A DNA stretch of 64,000 nucleotides from Pseudomonas gregormendelii. Its GTDB lineage: Bacteria; Pseudomonadota; Gammaproteobacteria; Pseudomonadales; Pseudomonadaceae. Made by a program: the position numbers and the translations under genes. The DNA is taken from contig NZ_JADEVO010000005.1 of NCBI RefSeq assembly GCF_017114825.1, forward strand, positions 124,001 to 188,000, in the 5' to 3' direction. Shown piece after piece: positions 17,044 to 26,482 of this stretch; position 1 is the first letter of the stretch; every line of letters begins with the position of its first letter. The notes beneath the pieces were generated by a model, which had not been told where the DNA came from, did not search any database, and saw only the letters and a program-made list of their open reading frames with translations.

Positions 17044-17814
17044 ATGAGCACGAAAATCATCAGCCTGGTGTCCATCGGCGCCCACCCAACCTCCGGCCGG
17101 CCACGTCGCGCTGAGCAGGATGCGCGCGCGGTAGAACTGGGCTTGCAACTGGCTGGGGATAACTTGCAAGTCCTGCACGCAGGCGACGTCGCCGAGCCTG
17201 CCTTACGTGCCTATCTGGGTATGGGCCTTGAGCAACTGCATGTACTGGAACAACCGCAGGGCGCCGATGCATTGCCCGCATTGACCGCCTACTTGCGTGA
17301 AGCCGGCGCCCAGGTGGTACTCACCGGCAGCCAGGCGGAAACCGGCGAAGGGTCGGGCATGCTGCCGTTCCTGCTGGCGGAGAGTCTCGGCTGGCCGCTA
17401 GTCGTGGGGCTGGCGCAGGTTGAATCCATCGACGGTAATTGCGCAATGGTGCTGCAGGCATTACCGCGAGGCCAGCGTCGTCGCCTTAAAGTACGGCTGC
17501 CGTTTCTGGCCACTGTGGATAACGCTGCACCCAAGCCTCGCCAGAGCGCCTACGGCCCGGCGCGACGCGGCTTGTTGCAGGCGGACGAAGTCGAGGTATT
17601 CGACGATGAGTTACTCGCGGTAGCGACCCTGCAACCGGCCAAGCCACGGCCGAAACGCTTGAAGGTGATCAAGGCCAAAAGTGGCGCTGATCGCATGAAG
17701 GCCGCGACGGCCAAGGCCAGTGGCGGGGGCGGGCAGGTTTTGAAGGGATTGACTGCGCAAGCCGGCGCCGACGCGATCCTCAAGTTGTTGATCGAAGAAG
17801 GCGTCGTTCGCTAA
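17044..17814 (+). CDS. Dedicated electron transfer flavoprotein beta subunit
   Basis: A 256-aa ETF beta/FixA-type protein with the LVSIGAHPTSGRPRRAEQDARAVE start and the TGSQAETGEGSGMLPFLLAE adenine-nucleotide region (about residues 95-114). The C-terminal part is Lys- and Ala-rich (about 205-235). It is last in the dgc operon, 15 bp after ETF alpha. It would form a heterodimer with that subunit and accept electrons from DgcAB. The usual ETF recognition-loop segment is less obvious than in housekeeping EtfB, consistent with a private partner. Confidence 0.88.
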   Translation: MSTKIISLVSIGAHPTSGRPRRAEQDARAVELGLQLAGDNLQVLHAGDVAEPALRAYLGMGLEQLHVLEQPQGADALPALTAYLREAGAQVVLTGSQAETGEGSGMLPFLLAESLGWPLVVGLAQVESIDGNCAMVLQALPRGQRRRLKVRLPFLATVDNAAPKPRQSAYGPARRGLLQADEVEVFDDELLAVATLQPAKPRPKRLKVIKAKSGADRMKAATAKASGGGGQVLKGLTAQAGADAILKLLIEEGVVR

Positions 17815-17904
17815 TGCTTGGCAGCCACTGCACCCGAGCCGTGAGCTCTGGGCCGGAGGATGCTGTGGCTTCAATACGTCAAACGATCCAGTTATTCCTG
17901 TGCT

Positions 17905-18010
17905 TTCAACTTGCCCACAATCGCTGTTGGTGCTTTTGTGGATAAGTTGTTTGCTGTCGGCTACAGGCCCCATAAATCGGGGTTCTCAAGAGTTTGATTA
18001 AAAAATAGCC
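17905..18010. repeat. Intergenic repeat copy 1 with exact DnaA-box sequence
   Basis: Contains CACAATCGCTGTTGGTGCTT followed directly by TTGTGGATAAGTTGTTTGC. TGTGGATAA (17937-17945) is the reverse complement of the DnaA box TTATCCACA. Downstream come a short hairpin-like GGCC/GGGG segment and CTCAAGAGTTTGATTAAAAA (from 17985), a block also found at 50983. Confidence 0.65.
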
Positions 18011-18063
18011 AATCTCTCATTATCTACATGAATATCCTTCGAAATCCCTGATTTAGCGTGGTT

Positions 18064-18190
18064 TCCCCTGGTTTTCCACAGATCTCCAATAGTTGTCCCC
18101 GAAGTCTGTTGGCGCTTCTGTGGATAAGGTGTTTGCGATCCGCTGCGAGCCAGGCAGGGCGTGGCTTTGAAGCATTAGATCAAAAAATGA
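18064..18190. repeat. Intergenic repeat copy 2 with exact and near DnaA boxes
   Basis: Contains TTTTCCACA (18072-18080, one mismatch to the box), TGTCCCCGAAGTCTGTTGGC, and an exact TGTGGATAA at 18119-18127 followed by GGTGTTTGC. The tail has GATCAAAAAATGATCA at about 18179-18194. Confidence 0.65.
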
Positions 18191-18257
18191 TCAGTTGCTT
18201 CGATAAACGCATGTTTCGGATAAGTCACGGATTTTATTTAGTTTATACGGAAATGAT

Positions 18258-18325
18258 TTCCGCCTATCCACAGTTGTCCCCAATTGCTGTGGGTGGAGAT
18301 GTGGATAACTTGTTGGCGGAAGGCC
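18258..18325. repeat. Intergenic repeat copy 3 with exact and near DnaA boxes
   Basis: Contains CTATCCACA (18264-18272, one mismatch), TGTCCCCAATTGCTGTGGG, and an exact TGTGGATAA at 18300-18308 followed by CTTGTTGGC. The two facing boxes are 27 bp apart. Confidence 0.65.
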
Positions 18326-18402
18326 ACGAGCTGCGCACTGTATAGCTCTGAACGCAATTGATCATATTTCGTACAGTTATAACTTGAATCGGGTGTTGTC
18401 GT

Positions 18403-18503
18403 TAAAAGATCGCAGCCTGCGGCAGCTCCTACAGTTTGTTGTGTCCGATAAATTATCGGTGCACGCGTCACTGTAGGAGCTGGTGCAGGCTGCGATCTTT
18501 TGA
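18403..18503. repeat. REP pair (BIME) downstream of gbcA
   Basis: AAAAGATCGCAGCCTGCGGC (from 18404) faces GGAGCTGGTGCAGGCTGCGA (from 18476). It lies immediately after the gbcA stop and may protect the gbcA mRNA end. Confidence 0.8.
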
Positions 18504-18509
18504 CTTTGA

Positions 18510-19805
18510 TCAACCTTGAACGGGAACGCCTTTGAGATACGGCGCAGGCTCAGCCCCCAGATTGTTCAGCAGGCGTTCGCTGTACCAGTCCACAAAGTTC
18601 ACCACACCGAACTCATAGGTCTTGGAATACGGCCCAGGCTGGTAAGCCGTGGAATTGATCCCGCGCTGGTTCTCTTCCGCCAGGCGACGGTCCTGGTCGT
18701 TGGTGGCATCCCAGACCTGGCGCATGCGATCAACGTCGTAGTCCACGCCTTCAACGGCGTCCTTGTGCACGATCCACTTGGTGGTGACCACGGTTTCCTG
18801 GGCACTGATCGGCCACACGGTGAACACAATGATGTGATCGCCCATGCAGTGGTTCCATGAGTGCGGCAGGTGCAGGATGCGCATCGAGCCCAGATCGGGG
18901 TTCTTGATGCGCCCCATGAGTTTTGCGCAGCCCTGTTTGCCGTCCAGGGTCATCGAGACGGTGCCCTTGAGCAGCGGCATGCGCACGATGCGGTTACGCA
19001 GGCCGAAGCTGGCATGCGCGTAAGGGATCTTCTCGGCTTCCCAGGCAGCGGCCGAGGCGGCCACGTGGTCCTTGAACCCCTGGTCGGCTCGCGGGTCGGT
19101 GACGTCGTCCCATTCCAGCAGGGTTTTGAGCAGTTCCGGGTGCGAGGCGTTGCAGTGGTAGCACTCGCGATTGTTTTCCAGTACCAGCTTCCAGTTGGCT
19201 TTTTCAACCAGGGTGGTGGTAATCGCCACCTTGGTGTTCTCCATGTCGTAGGGTTCCATGTAGTGGTTCAGCGTCGACAGGAAGTCATCGATGGCCGGCG
19301 GATTTTCCGCCAGGCTGATAAAGATGTAGCCGCCCGCAGTCTTCACGTTCACCGGCTTGAGGCCGTACTGCTTCATGTCGAAGTCGGCACCCATTTCGGT
19401 GCCCGCGAACAGCAGGCGGCCGTCCAGCTCGTAGGTCCACTGGTGGTAGTGACAGACCAGCTTGGCGACCTTGCCTTTTTCGCTGGTGCACAAACGCGAA
19501 CCCCGGTGACGGCAGACGTTGTGGAACGCATGCACCACACCTTCGGCACCGCGGATCACGATGATCGGGTTCTTGCCGATCTGCAGGGTCAGGTAGTTGC
19601 CCTTGGTCGGGATCTCGCAGGTCATGCCGGCGATCAACCACTCCTTCTGGAAAATTTCCTGCATGTCGATATCAAACAGCCGCTCGTCAGAGTAAAACGG
19701 CTGCGGCAGCGAGAAAGTGCGCTCGCGCTCTTGCAGCATCTGTGCGGTGGCCTTGCGTGCGGGTTCCAGCGGATCGCCCAGGCTGATTTTTGCGGTGACG
19801 TCCAT
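18510..19805 (-). CDS. gbcA: Glycine betaine monooxygenase, Rieske oxygenase subunit
   Basis: A 431-aa Rieske non-heme iron oxygenase. The [2Fe-2S] ligands are C98/H100 and C118/H121 (NVCRHRG and VCHYHQW), and the mononuclear iron motif is H217-x4-H222 in ECYHCNASHPEL. It is expected to demethylate glycine betaine to dimethylglycine and formaldehyde using electrons from GbcB. The frame is open to 20297, but residues before MDVTAKISLGD are not protein-like, so ATG 19805 is chosen. It is divergent from gbcB, as in P. aeruginosa. Confidence 0.95.
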   Translation of the reverse strand: MDVTAKISLGDPLEPARKATAQMLQERERTFSLPQPFYSDERLFDIDMQEIFQKEWLIAGMTCEIPTKGNYLTLQIGKNPIIVIRGAEGVVHAFHNVCRHRGSRLCTSEKGKVAKLVCHYHQWTYELDGRLLFAGTEMGADFDMKQYGLKPVNVKTAGGYIFISLAENPPAIDDFLSTLNHYMEPYDMENTKVAITTTLVEKANWKLVLENNRECYHCNASHPELLKTLLEWDDVTDPRADQGFKDHVAASAAAWEAEKIPYAHASFGLRNRIVRMPLLKGTVSMTLDGKQGCAKLMGRIKNPDLGSMRILHLPHSWNHCMGDHIIVFTVWPISAQETVVTTKWIVHKDAVEGVDYDVDRMRQVWDATNDQDRRLAEENQRGINSTAYQPGPYSKTYEFGVVNFVDWYSERLLNNLGAEPAPYLKGVPVQG

Positions 19806-20100
19806 CAATTTGATCCTCAAGGCCATTCTGTGTGGCCGGCGAAAGTGGCTATGTGGCCGGTTTAGCGGGTTTGCTACGCAAGGTGTAAAGAATCTGTCTT
19901 TGTGTGGAGCGAGTGTGGGGCCGGCGCTGCCCAGAACCTTATCCATGGGCGACATGGCCCAATCTGTTCCCGACGCGCAACCCCCGGTAACCAAGGGCTG
20001 GTCGCGATAAGTATGTGAATGTCGCAGATAGGTAAATGGGTGGTTCGCGCTATACGCAGAATCGCCAACATAAGGCCGACCATCGGCGGTGGAGAACAGC
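19806..20100. promoter_or_regulatory. gbcA/gbcB divergent promoter region
   Basis: This 295-bp gap between divergent start codons must hold both promoters. In P. aeruginosa the AraC-type regulator GbdR activates both genes. A GbdR site was not assigned here because no consensus could be matched with confidence; ATGGGCGACATGGCC (19944-19958) is a noticeable direct-repeat-like stretch. gbdR itself is not in the window. Confidence 0.6.
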
Positions 20101-21201
20101 ATGTCCAACAGCTTCCTGAATCCGGTAACCACCCAGACCTGGGCCAATGGTCGACACATCGTCCGTTGCGTCAAAGTCATCCAGGAAACCTGGGACGTGC
20201 GCACTTTCTGCTTTATGGCAGACCAGCCGATCCTGTTCTTTTTCAAGCCGGGGCAGTTCGTTACCCTGGAGCTGGAAATCGAAGGCGTGCCGATCATGCG
20301 TTCTTACACCATTTCCAGCTCGCCCTCTGTGCCGTACAGCTTCTCCGTGACCATCAAGCGCGTGCCGGGGGGCAAGGTCTCGAACTGGTTGCACGACACT
20401 CTGCACGAAGGCCAGGAGCTGGCGGTGCACGGGCCGGTCGGGCTGTTCAACGCCATGGACTTTACCGCGCCAAAGGTCTTGTACCTCAGCGGTGGGGTCG
20501 GCATCACGCCAGTGATGTCCATGGCGCGCTGGTTCTACGACACCAACGGCAACGTCGACATGGTGTTCATTCACAGCGCCCGTTCACCCAAGGACATCAT
20601 CTACCACCGTGAGCTCGAACACATGGCGTCGCGGATCGACAACTTCAGCCTGCACCTGATATGCGAGAAGCATGGTCTGGGTGAGCCTTGGGCGGGGTAT
20701 CGCGGTTACCTGAACCACAAGATGCTGGAGCTGATGGCACCCGACTTCATGGAGCGCGAAGTGTTCTGCTGCGGCCCGACGCCGTACATGAATGCGGTCA
20801 AGCGCATGCTTGAAGCGGTCGGCTTCGACATGTCGCGTTATCACGAAGAATCCTTCGGTGCGACGCCACCGGAAGCCCGGGCGGATGCGGTGGAGCAGGC
20901 GGAAATTGCTGCCGACGCGCCGGAAGTTGATTTGGCGGATCTGCATCAGGTCGAATTTATCTCGTCCGGCAAGAGCATTCGTGTGGCACCCGGTGAAACC
21001 GTGCATGCGGCGGCGGCCAAGCTCGGTTTGCTGATTCCGAAGGCCTGCGGGATGGGTATTTGCGGTACGTGCAAGGTGTTGAAATTGGGGGGCGAGGTGG
21101 AAATGGACCACAACGGCGGAATTACCGAAGAGGACGAAGCGGAAGGGTTCATCCTGTCGTGCTGCAGCGTGCCGAAAGGGGACGTGCGCATTGAGTTTTA
21201 A
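20101..21201 (+). CDS. gbcB: Glycine betaine monooxygenase, reductase subunit
   Basis: A 366-aa ferredoxin reductase. The N-terminal FAD domain carries RSYTISSSP (about residue 66) and the central NAD domain carries LSGGVGITPVMSM (about 129-141). A C-terminal plant-type [2Fe-2S] domain follows with CGMGICGTC and a late LSCCSVPKG. It passes NADH electrons to GbcA. ATG 20101 (MSNSFLNPV) is preferred over 20089; length then equals the usual family size. It is transcribed alone to the right, with a REP array after it. Confidence 0.95.
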   Translation: MSNSFLNPVTTQTWANGRHIVRCVKVIQETWDVRTFCFMADQPILFFFKPGQFVTLELEIEGVPIMRSYTISSSPSVPYSFSVTIKRVPGGKVSNWLHDTLHEGQELAVHGPVGLFNAMDFTAPKVLYLSGGVGITPVMSMARWFYDTNGNVDMVFIHSARSPKDIIYHRELEHMASRIDNFSLHLICEKHGLGEPWAGYRGYLNHKMLELMAPDFMEREVFCCGPTPYMNAVKRMLEAVGFDMSRYHEESFGATPPEARADAVEQAEIAADAPEVDLADLHQVEFISSGKSIRVAPGETVHAAAAKLGLLIPKACGMGICGTCKVLKLGGEVEMDHNGGITEEDEAEGFILSCCSVPKGDVRIEF

Positions 21202-21253
21202 TCGGCGTTGGTGATGACTGCTGATTGACCCTGCGGAACATGGATGACGAAAT

Positions 21254-21353
21254 CTGTAGGAGCTGCCGAGTGCAACGAGGCTGCAATCTTTTGATCTTGA
21301 CTTTAAAATCAAAATCAAAAGATCGCAGCCTCGTTGCACTCGACAGCTCCTAC
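21254..21353. repeat. REP pair (BIME), GTAGGAGCTGC type
   Basis: CTGTAGGAGCTGCCGAGTGC (from 21254) faces TCGTTGCACTCGACAGCTCC (from 21331) with an AAAATCAAAATCAAAAGATC loop side. It separates convergent gbcB and ltaE. Confidence 0.8.
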
Positions 21354-21399
21354 GGCTCCTACGGCTCCTACGGCTCCTACGGCTCCTACGGCTCCTACA
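21346..21399. repeat. 9-bp tandem repeat (six units)
   Basis: GCTCCTACG is repeated five times, with a sixth unit GCTCCTACA. It looks like an expansion of the outer end of the adjacent REP element. Confidence 0.9.
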
Positions 21400-21438
21400 G
21401 GTGCGCAGGTCCACAAGCAGGTACTGCAGAGGGAAAGC

Positions 21439-22479
21439 TTAGCGGGACATGACCTCGCGAATGTCCGCCGCCAATTCACGTACCCGTTCCTCCTCGGTGT
21501 CCCACGAGCACATGAAGCGCGCGCCGCCGTTGCCGATGAAGGTGTAGAAGCGCCAGCCCTTGGCGGTCAGTGCGGCGATGGCTGGTTCCGACAGTTGCAG
21601 GAACACGCCGTTGGCCTGCACCGGGAACATCAGTTCCACTCCTGGAATATCGCTGACCAGCTCGGCCAGCAATTGCGCGCAATGGTTGGCGTGGCGGGCG
21701 TATTTGAGCCAGGCGTCGTTTTCCAGGATCCCGACCCAGGGGGCCGAGAGGAAGCGCATTTTCGAGGCCAACTGCCCGGCCTGCTTGCAGCGGTAGTCGA
21801 AGTCTTCGGCCAGTTTGTGGTTGAAAAACAGGATCGCTTCACCCACCGCCATGCCGTTTTTCGTACCGCCAAAGCACAGCACGTCGACACCGGCCTTCCA
21901 GGTCAGGTCCGCTGGAGAGCAGCCTAGAAAGGCGCAGGCGTTGGAGAATCGCGCGCCGTCCATGTGCAGGTTCAGGCCGAGCTCCTTGCAGGTGGCGCTG
22001 ATGGCACGGATTTCTTCAGGGGTGTAGATGCTGCCGACTTCGGTGGCCTGGGTCAGGGTCACTACGCGGGGTTTTGGGTAGTGAATATCCTGGCGCTTGA
22101 GAGCGACTTCACGAATGGATGCCGGGGTCAGCTTGCCATTTTCGGTGCGCGCAACCAGCAGCTTGGAGCCGTTGGAGAAGAATTCGGGCGCGCCGCATTC
22201 GTCGGTCTCGACGTGGGCGGTTTCCGAGCAGATCACGCTGTGGTAACTCTGGCACAGCGACGACAGGGCCAGGGAGTTGGCAGCGGTGCCGTTGAAGGCG
22301 AAGAACACTTCGCAGTCGGTTTCGAACAGTTTGCGGAATTGATCGGACGCGCGTGCGGTCCATTCATCGTCGCCATAAGCGCGCTGGTGGCCGTGGTTGG
22401 CCTGCTCCATGGCAGCCCAGGCTTCAGGGCAGATACCGGAATAGTTGTCGCTGGCGAATTGTTGGCTCTTGTCGGTCAT
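21439..22479 (-). CDS. ltaE: Low-specificity L-threonine aldolase
   Basis: A 346-aa PLP enzyme of the threonine aldolase family, cleaving L-threonine/allo-threonine to glycine and acetaldehyde. The lysine for PLP lies in CFGGTKNGMAVGE (about residues 204-216), with HMDGARFSNA upstream. The gene recurs in this glycine-related neighbourhood of Pseudomonas genomes, which supports a function in glycine supply or turnover together with glyA. It is convergent with gbcB and divergent from the TraX-like gene. Confidence 0.9.
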   Translation of the reverse strand: MTDKSQQFASDNYSGICPEAWAAMEQANHGHQRAYGDDEWTARASDQFRKLFETDCEVFFAFNGTAANSLALSSLCQSYHSVICSETAHVETDECGAPEFFSNGSKLLVARTENGKLTPASIREVALKRQDIHYPKPRVVTLTQATEVGSIYTPEEIRAISATCKELGLNLHMDGARFSNACAFLGCSPADLTWKAGVDVLCFGGTKNGMAVGEAILFFNHKLAEDFDYRCKQAGQLASKMRFLSAPWVGILENDAWLKYARHANHCAQLLAELVSDIPGVELMFPVQANGVFLQLSEPAIAALTAKGWRFYTFIGNGGARFMCSWDTEEERVRELAADIREVMSR

Positions 22480-22611
22480 GGCCGGCTTCCGTGATCGAAG
22501 CTCTTATGGTGAAGAGCATTCGTGGTCAATGATGGTGCGCACTTTACCGAAGATCGTCCGGGGAGCACACGGGATGTTGCTTTCGAAAAAATACAGCGTT
22601 GGCGGACAATT

Positions 22612-23328
22612 ATGCACATGACTCAGCGCGATGGTGCACTCGATCTGCTCAAGTGGCTGGCGCTTTTGAGCATGGTGCTCGATCACCTGCGATATGTCGG
22701 CGATTCCATTGATATCCTGTTTGCGCCGGGGCGATTGGCGTTCCCATGGTTCTGCCTGGCAATGGCTGCGAACCTGGCGCGGATGGGCGCATCCCGCGCC
22801 GGCACTCCGTGGCGGTATCTGTCGTGGTTGGTGGTGTTCAGCGCCATCAGCGAGATCCCGTATCGGCTCTTCATGCCGGCGCCCGACACGCTGAACGTGC
22901 TGCCCACGCTGGTACTAGGGTTGTTGGTGGCGCGCGGCTGGCAGCAGCAAACGCTGGAATCGCGTCTACTCGCGCTGGGTGCATTGGTACTGGCTGCATT
23001 GTTCCCGGAACGACTGATGTTCGGGTTCTTCGGCGTGCTGTTGCCGCTGGCGATGCTGCTGGTGATCAGGCGGCCCTGGTATTACAGCCTGTTGCCTGGG
23101 GTGGTGGGCCTGGCGGCGAATCAATGGCAGGTGCTGTATCCGGCGGCGCAGTTTGGCAATGTCGCCGCCATCTGGGGCATTGTCACTTGTCTGATCGCGC
23201 CATGGCTGGGGATGGTCTTGTTGCGACATGCCAAACATCTCAAGCCTGCGCCGATGCGACGCTGGGCGTATGCGTTGTATCCGCTGCATTTCCTTGTGCT
23301 GTTACTCGTCCGCGAAATCATCGCTTAA
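22612..23328 (+). CDS. TraX-family integral membrane protein
   Basis: A 238-aa protein with about seven hydrophobic segments. It starts with the TraX-like sequence DLLKWLALLSMVLDHL (about residues 9-24). TraX acetylates F-pilin in the F plasmid, but chromosomal relatives are common in Pseudomonas and their substrates are unknown. ATG 22612 is preceded by GGCGGA at good spacing; ATG 22618 is an alternative. It sits alone between ltaE and glyA with a REP pair after it, so it is probably not part of the sarcosine operon. Confidence 0.75.
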   Translation: MHMTQRDGALDLLKWLALLSMVLDHLRYVGDSIDILFAPGRLAFPWFCLAMAANLARMGASRAGTPWRYLSWLVVFSAISEIPYRLFMPAPDTLNVLPTLVLGLLVARGWQQQTLESRLLALGALVLAALFPERLMFGFFGVLLPLAMLLVIRRPWYYSLLPGVVGLAANQWQVLYPAAQFGNVAAIWGIVTCLIAPWLGMVLLRHAKHLKPAPMRRWAYALYPLHFLVLLLVREIIA

Positions 23329-23330
23329 CC

Positions 23331-23424
23331 CTGTGGGAGCTGGCTTGCCAGCGATAGCGGCGTCACATCCGGCATTGATGGTGGCTGACCCACCGCCATC
23401 GCTGGCAAGCCAGCTCCCACAGGG
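23331..23424. repeat. REP pair (BIME) upstream of glyA
   Basis: CTGTGGGAGCTGGCTTGCCA (from 23331) faces TCGCTGGCAAGCCAGCTCCC (from 23399), nearly perfect. The remaining 186 bp up to glyA should hold the sox operon promoter. Confidence 0.85.
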
Positions 23425-23610
23425 TTTTTCGTTGATTTGAGGATCGTGTTCGGCATGCCATTTCCGCCCATGTCGTAAACGCACCTTTGCGTGGCGTCCG
23501 TAGGCATTTGGCCTGTCTGCGCCGGTCATACCATCGCATCAAAGGGCACTGTCGCAACACCAGTGCCTCACCGAGACGAATGGCGCATAGATGCCGCTGG
23601 GAGAGACGCG

Positions 23611-24864
<1,254 letters not shown>

Positions 24865-24887
24865 GCGCGGTTTTGGAGTAAATGACT

Positions 24888-26138
24888 ATGCAACGGTATT
24901 CGGGCTTCGGCCTCTTCAAACACTCCCTCAGCCATCACGAAAACTGGCAGAAAATGTGGCGCACGCCGACCCCTAAAAAGGTCTATGACGTGGTCATCGT
25001 CGGTGGTGGCGGGCATGGTCTCGCGACCGCCTACTACCTCGCCAAGGAACACGGCATCACCAATGTGGCCGTGGTCGAGAAAGGCTGGCTGGGCGGCGGT
25101 AACACCGCGCGCAACACCACCATCGTTCGTTCCAACTACCTGTGGGACGAGTCGGCGCACCTGTACGAACACGCGATGAAACTGTGGGAAGGCCTGTCAC
25201 AGGACCTGAACTACAACGTGATGTTCTCCCAGCGCGGCGTCTACAACCTGTGCCACACCCTGCAGGACATCCGTGATTCCGAGCGTCGGGTCAGCGCCAA
25301 CCGCCTCAACGGCGTGGACGGTGAACTGCTCGATGCCAAGCAAGTGGCCGACGAGATTCCATACCTCGACTGCTCGAAAAACACTCGCTACCCGGTGATG
25401 GGCGCCACTGTCCAGCGTCGCGGCGGCGTGGCCCGTCACGATGCCGTGGCCTGGGGCTTTGCCCGTGCCGCCGATGCACTGGGTGTGGACCTGATCCAGC
25501 AGACCGAAGTGATCGGCTTCCGCAAGGAAAACGGCGTGTGCATCGGCGTGGAAACCAACAAGGGCTTCATCGGCGCCAAGCGCGTCGGCGTGGTGACAGC
25601 CGGTAACTCCGGGCACATGGCAAAGCTGGCGGGTTTCCGTCTGCCGATCGAATCCCACCCGCTGCAAGCGCTGGTGTCCGAGCCGATCAAGCCGATTATC
25701 GACAGCGTGATCATGTCCAACGCCGTACACGGTTACATCAGCCAGTCCGACAAGGGCGACCTGGTGATCGGCGCCGGTATCGACGGCTACAACGGCTACG
25801 GCCAGCGCGGTTCGTACCCGGTGATCGAGCACACCATCCAGGCCATCGTCGAGATGTTCCCGGTGTTGTCCCGCGTGCGCATGAACCGGCAGTGGGGTGG
25901 CATCGTCGACACCACGCCGGACGCCTGCCCGATCATTTCAAAAACCCCGGTGCCGAACATGTTCTTCAACTGCGGTTGGGGCACCGGTGGCTTCAAGGCA
26001 ACACCTGGCTCGGGCAACGTATTTGCCGCGAGCCTGGCCAAGGGTGAAATGCACCCATTGGCTGCACCTTTCTCCATCGACCGTTTCCACAACGGTGCGT
26101 TGATCGATGAACACGGCGCTGCTGCGGTTGCCCACTAA
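24888..26138 (+). CDS. soxB: Sarcosine oxidase beta subunit
   Basis: A 416-aa FAD-dependent oxidase subunit of the heterotetrameric enzyme. It carries the dinucleotide motif [18 protein letters not shown] (about 35-52) and [15 protein letters not shown], where His184 is the expected site of the covalent FMN of the family. It oxidises sarcosine to glycine, giving H2O2 and methylene-THF in the complex. ATG 24888 ([10 protein letters not shown]) is chosen over 24882 because it lies 9 nt from GGAG. It is followed after 14 bp by soxD. Confidence 0.95.
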   Translation: MQRYSGFGLFKHSLSHHENWQKMWRTPTPKKVYDVVIVGGGGHGLATAYYLAKEHGITNVAVVEKGWLGGGNTARNTTIVRSNYLWDESAHLYEHAMKLWEGLSQDLNYNVMFSQRGVYNLCHTLQDIRDSERRVSANRLNGVDGELLDAKQVADEIPYLDCSKNTRYPVMGATVQRRGGVARHDAVAWGFARAADALGVDLIQQTEVIGFRKENGVCIGVETNKGFIGAKRVGVVTAGNSGHMAKLAGFRLPIESHPLQALVSEPIKPIIDSVIMSNAVHGYISQSDKGDLVIGAGIDGYNGYGQRGSYPVIEHTIQAIVEMFPVLSRVRMNRQWGGIVDTTPDACPIISKTPVPNMFFNCGWGTGGFKATPGSGNVFAASLAKGEMHPLAAPFSIDRFHNGALIDEHGAAAVAH

Positions 26139-26152
26139 CAGGAGAAATCCCC

Positions 26153-26482
26153 ATGTTGCATATCTTCTGTCCTCACTGCGGCGAGCTGCGCTCCGAAGAG
26201 GAATTTCACGCATCCGGCCAGGCGCACATCCCGCGTCCACTGGACCCGAACTCCTGCACCGACGAGGAGTGGGGAGACTATATGTTCTTCCGCGATAACC
26301 CTCGCGGCCTGCACCACGAGCTGTGGATTCATGCCGCCGGTTGCCGTCAGTACTTCAACGCCACCCGCGACACCGTGACCTACGAAATTCTCGAAACCTA
26401 CAAGATCGGCACCAAGCCACAATTCACCGACAAGACCGACAGCCCGAAAGCGGCCGCCACGGCTCTGGGAGAGAAGGTATGA
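26153..26482 (+). CDS. soxD: Sarcosine oxidase delta subunit
   Basis: A 109-aa zinc-binding small subunit. The ligands expected in the family are visible: C6 and C9 in FCPHCGELR, and H60/C64 in WIHAAGCRQYF. It packs against the alpha subunit in the tetramer and has no known catalysis. Its last codons overlap the soxA start (ATGA, 26479-26482), so alpha and delta are translationally coupled. Confidence 0.93.
   Translation: MLHIFCPHCGELRSEEEFHASGQAHIPRPLDPNSCTDEEWGDYMFFRDNPRGLHHELWIHAAGCRQYFNATRDTVTYEILETYKIGTKPQFTDKTDSPKAAATALGEKV

Larger units (their letters stand above)
17815..18509. other. Long intergenic region with DnaA-box-like repeats and a REP pair
   Basis: No open frame here has coding character. 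It sits between the convergent ETF beta and gbcA genes. It holds three imperfect copies of an AT-rich element containing TGTGGATAA (separate entries), AT-rich blocks, and a GTAGGAGC-type REP pair at its right end. No clear T-run terminator was seen. Confidence 0.8.

Noticed and set aside
17815..18509. Chromosomal replication origin
   Set aside because: DnaA boxes are present, but dnaA, dnaN, rpmH or gidA genes are absent and the boxes belong to a repeat found elsewhere in the window.
19806..20297. N-terminal extension of gbcA
   Set aside because: The frame is open, but it would cover the gbcA/gbcB promoters and the gbcB start. The family length fits ATG 19805.
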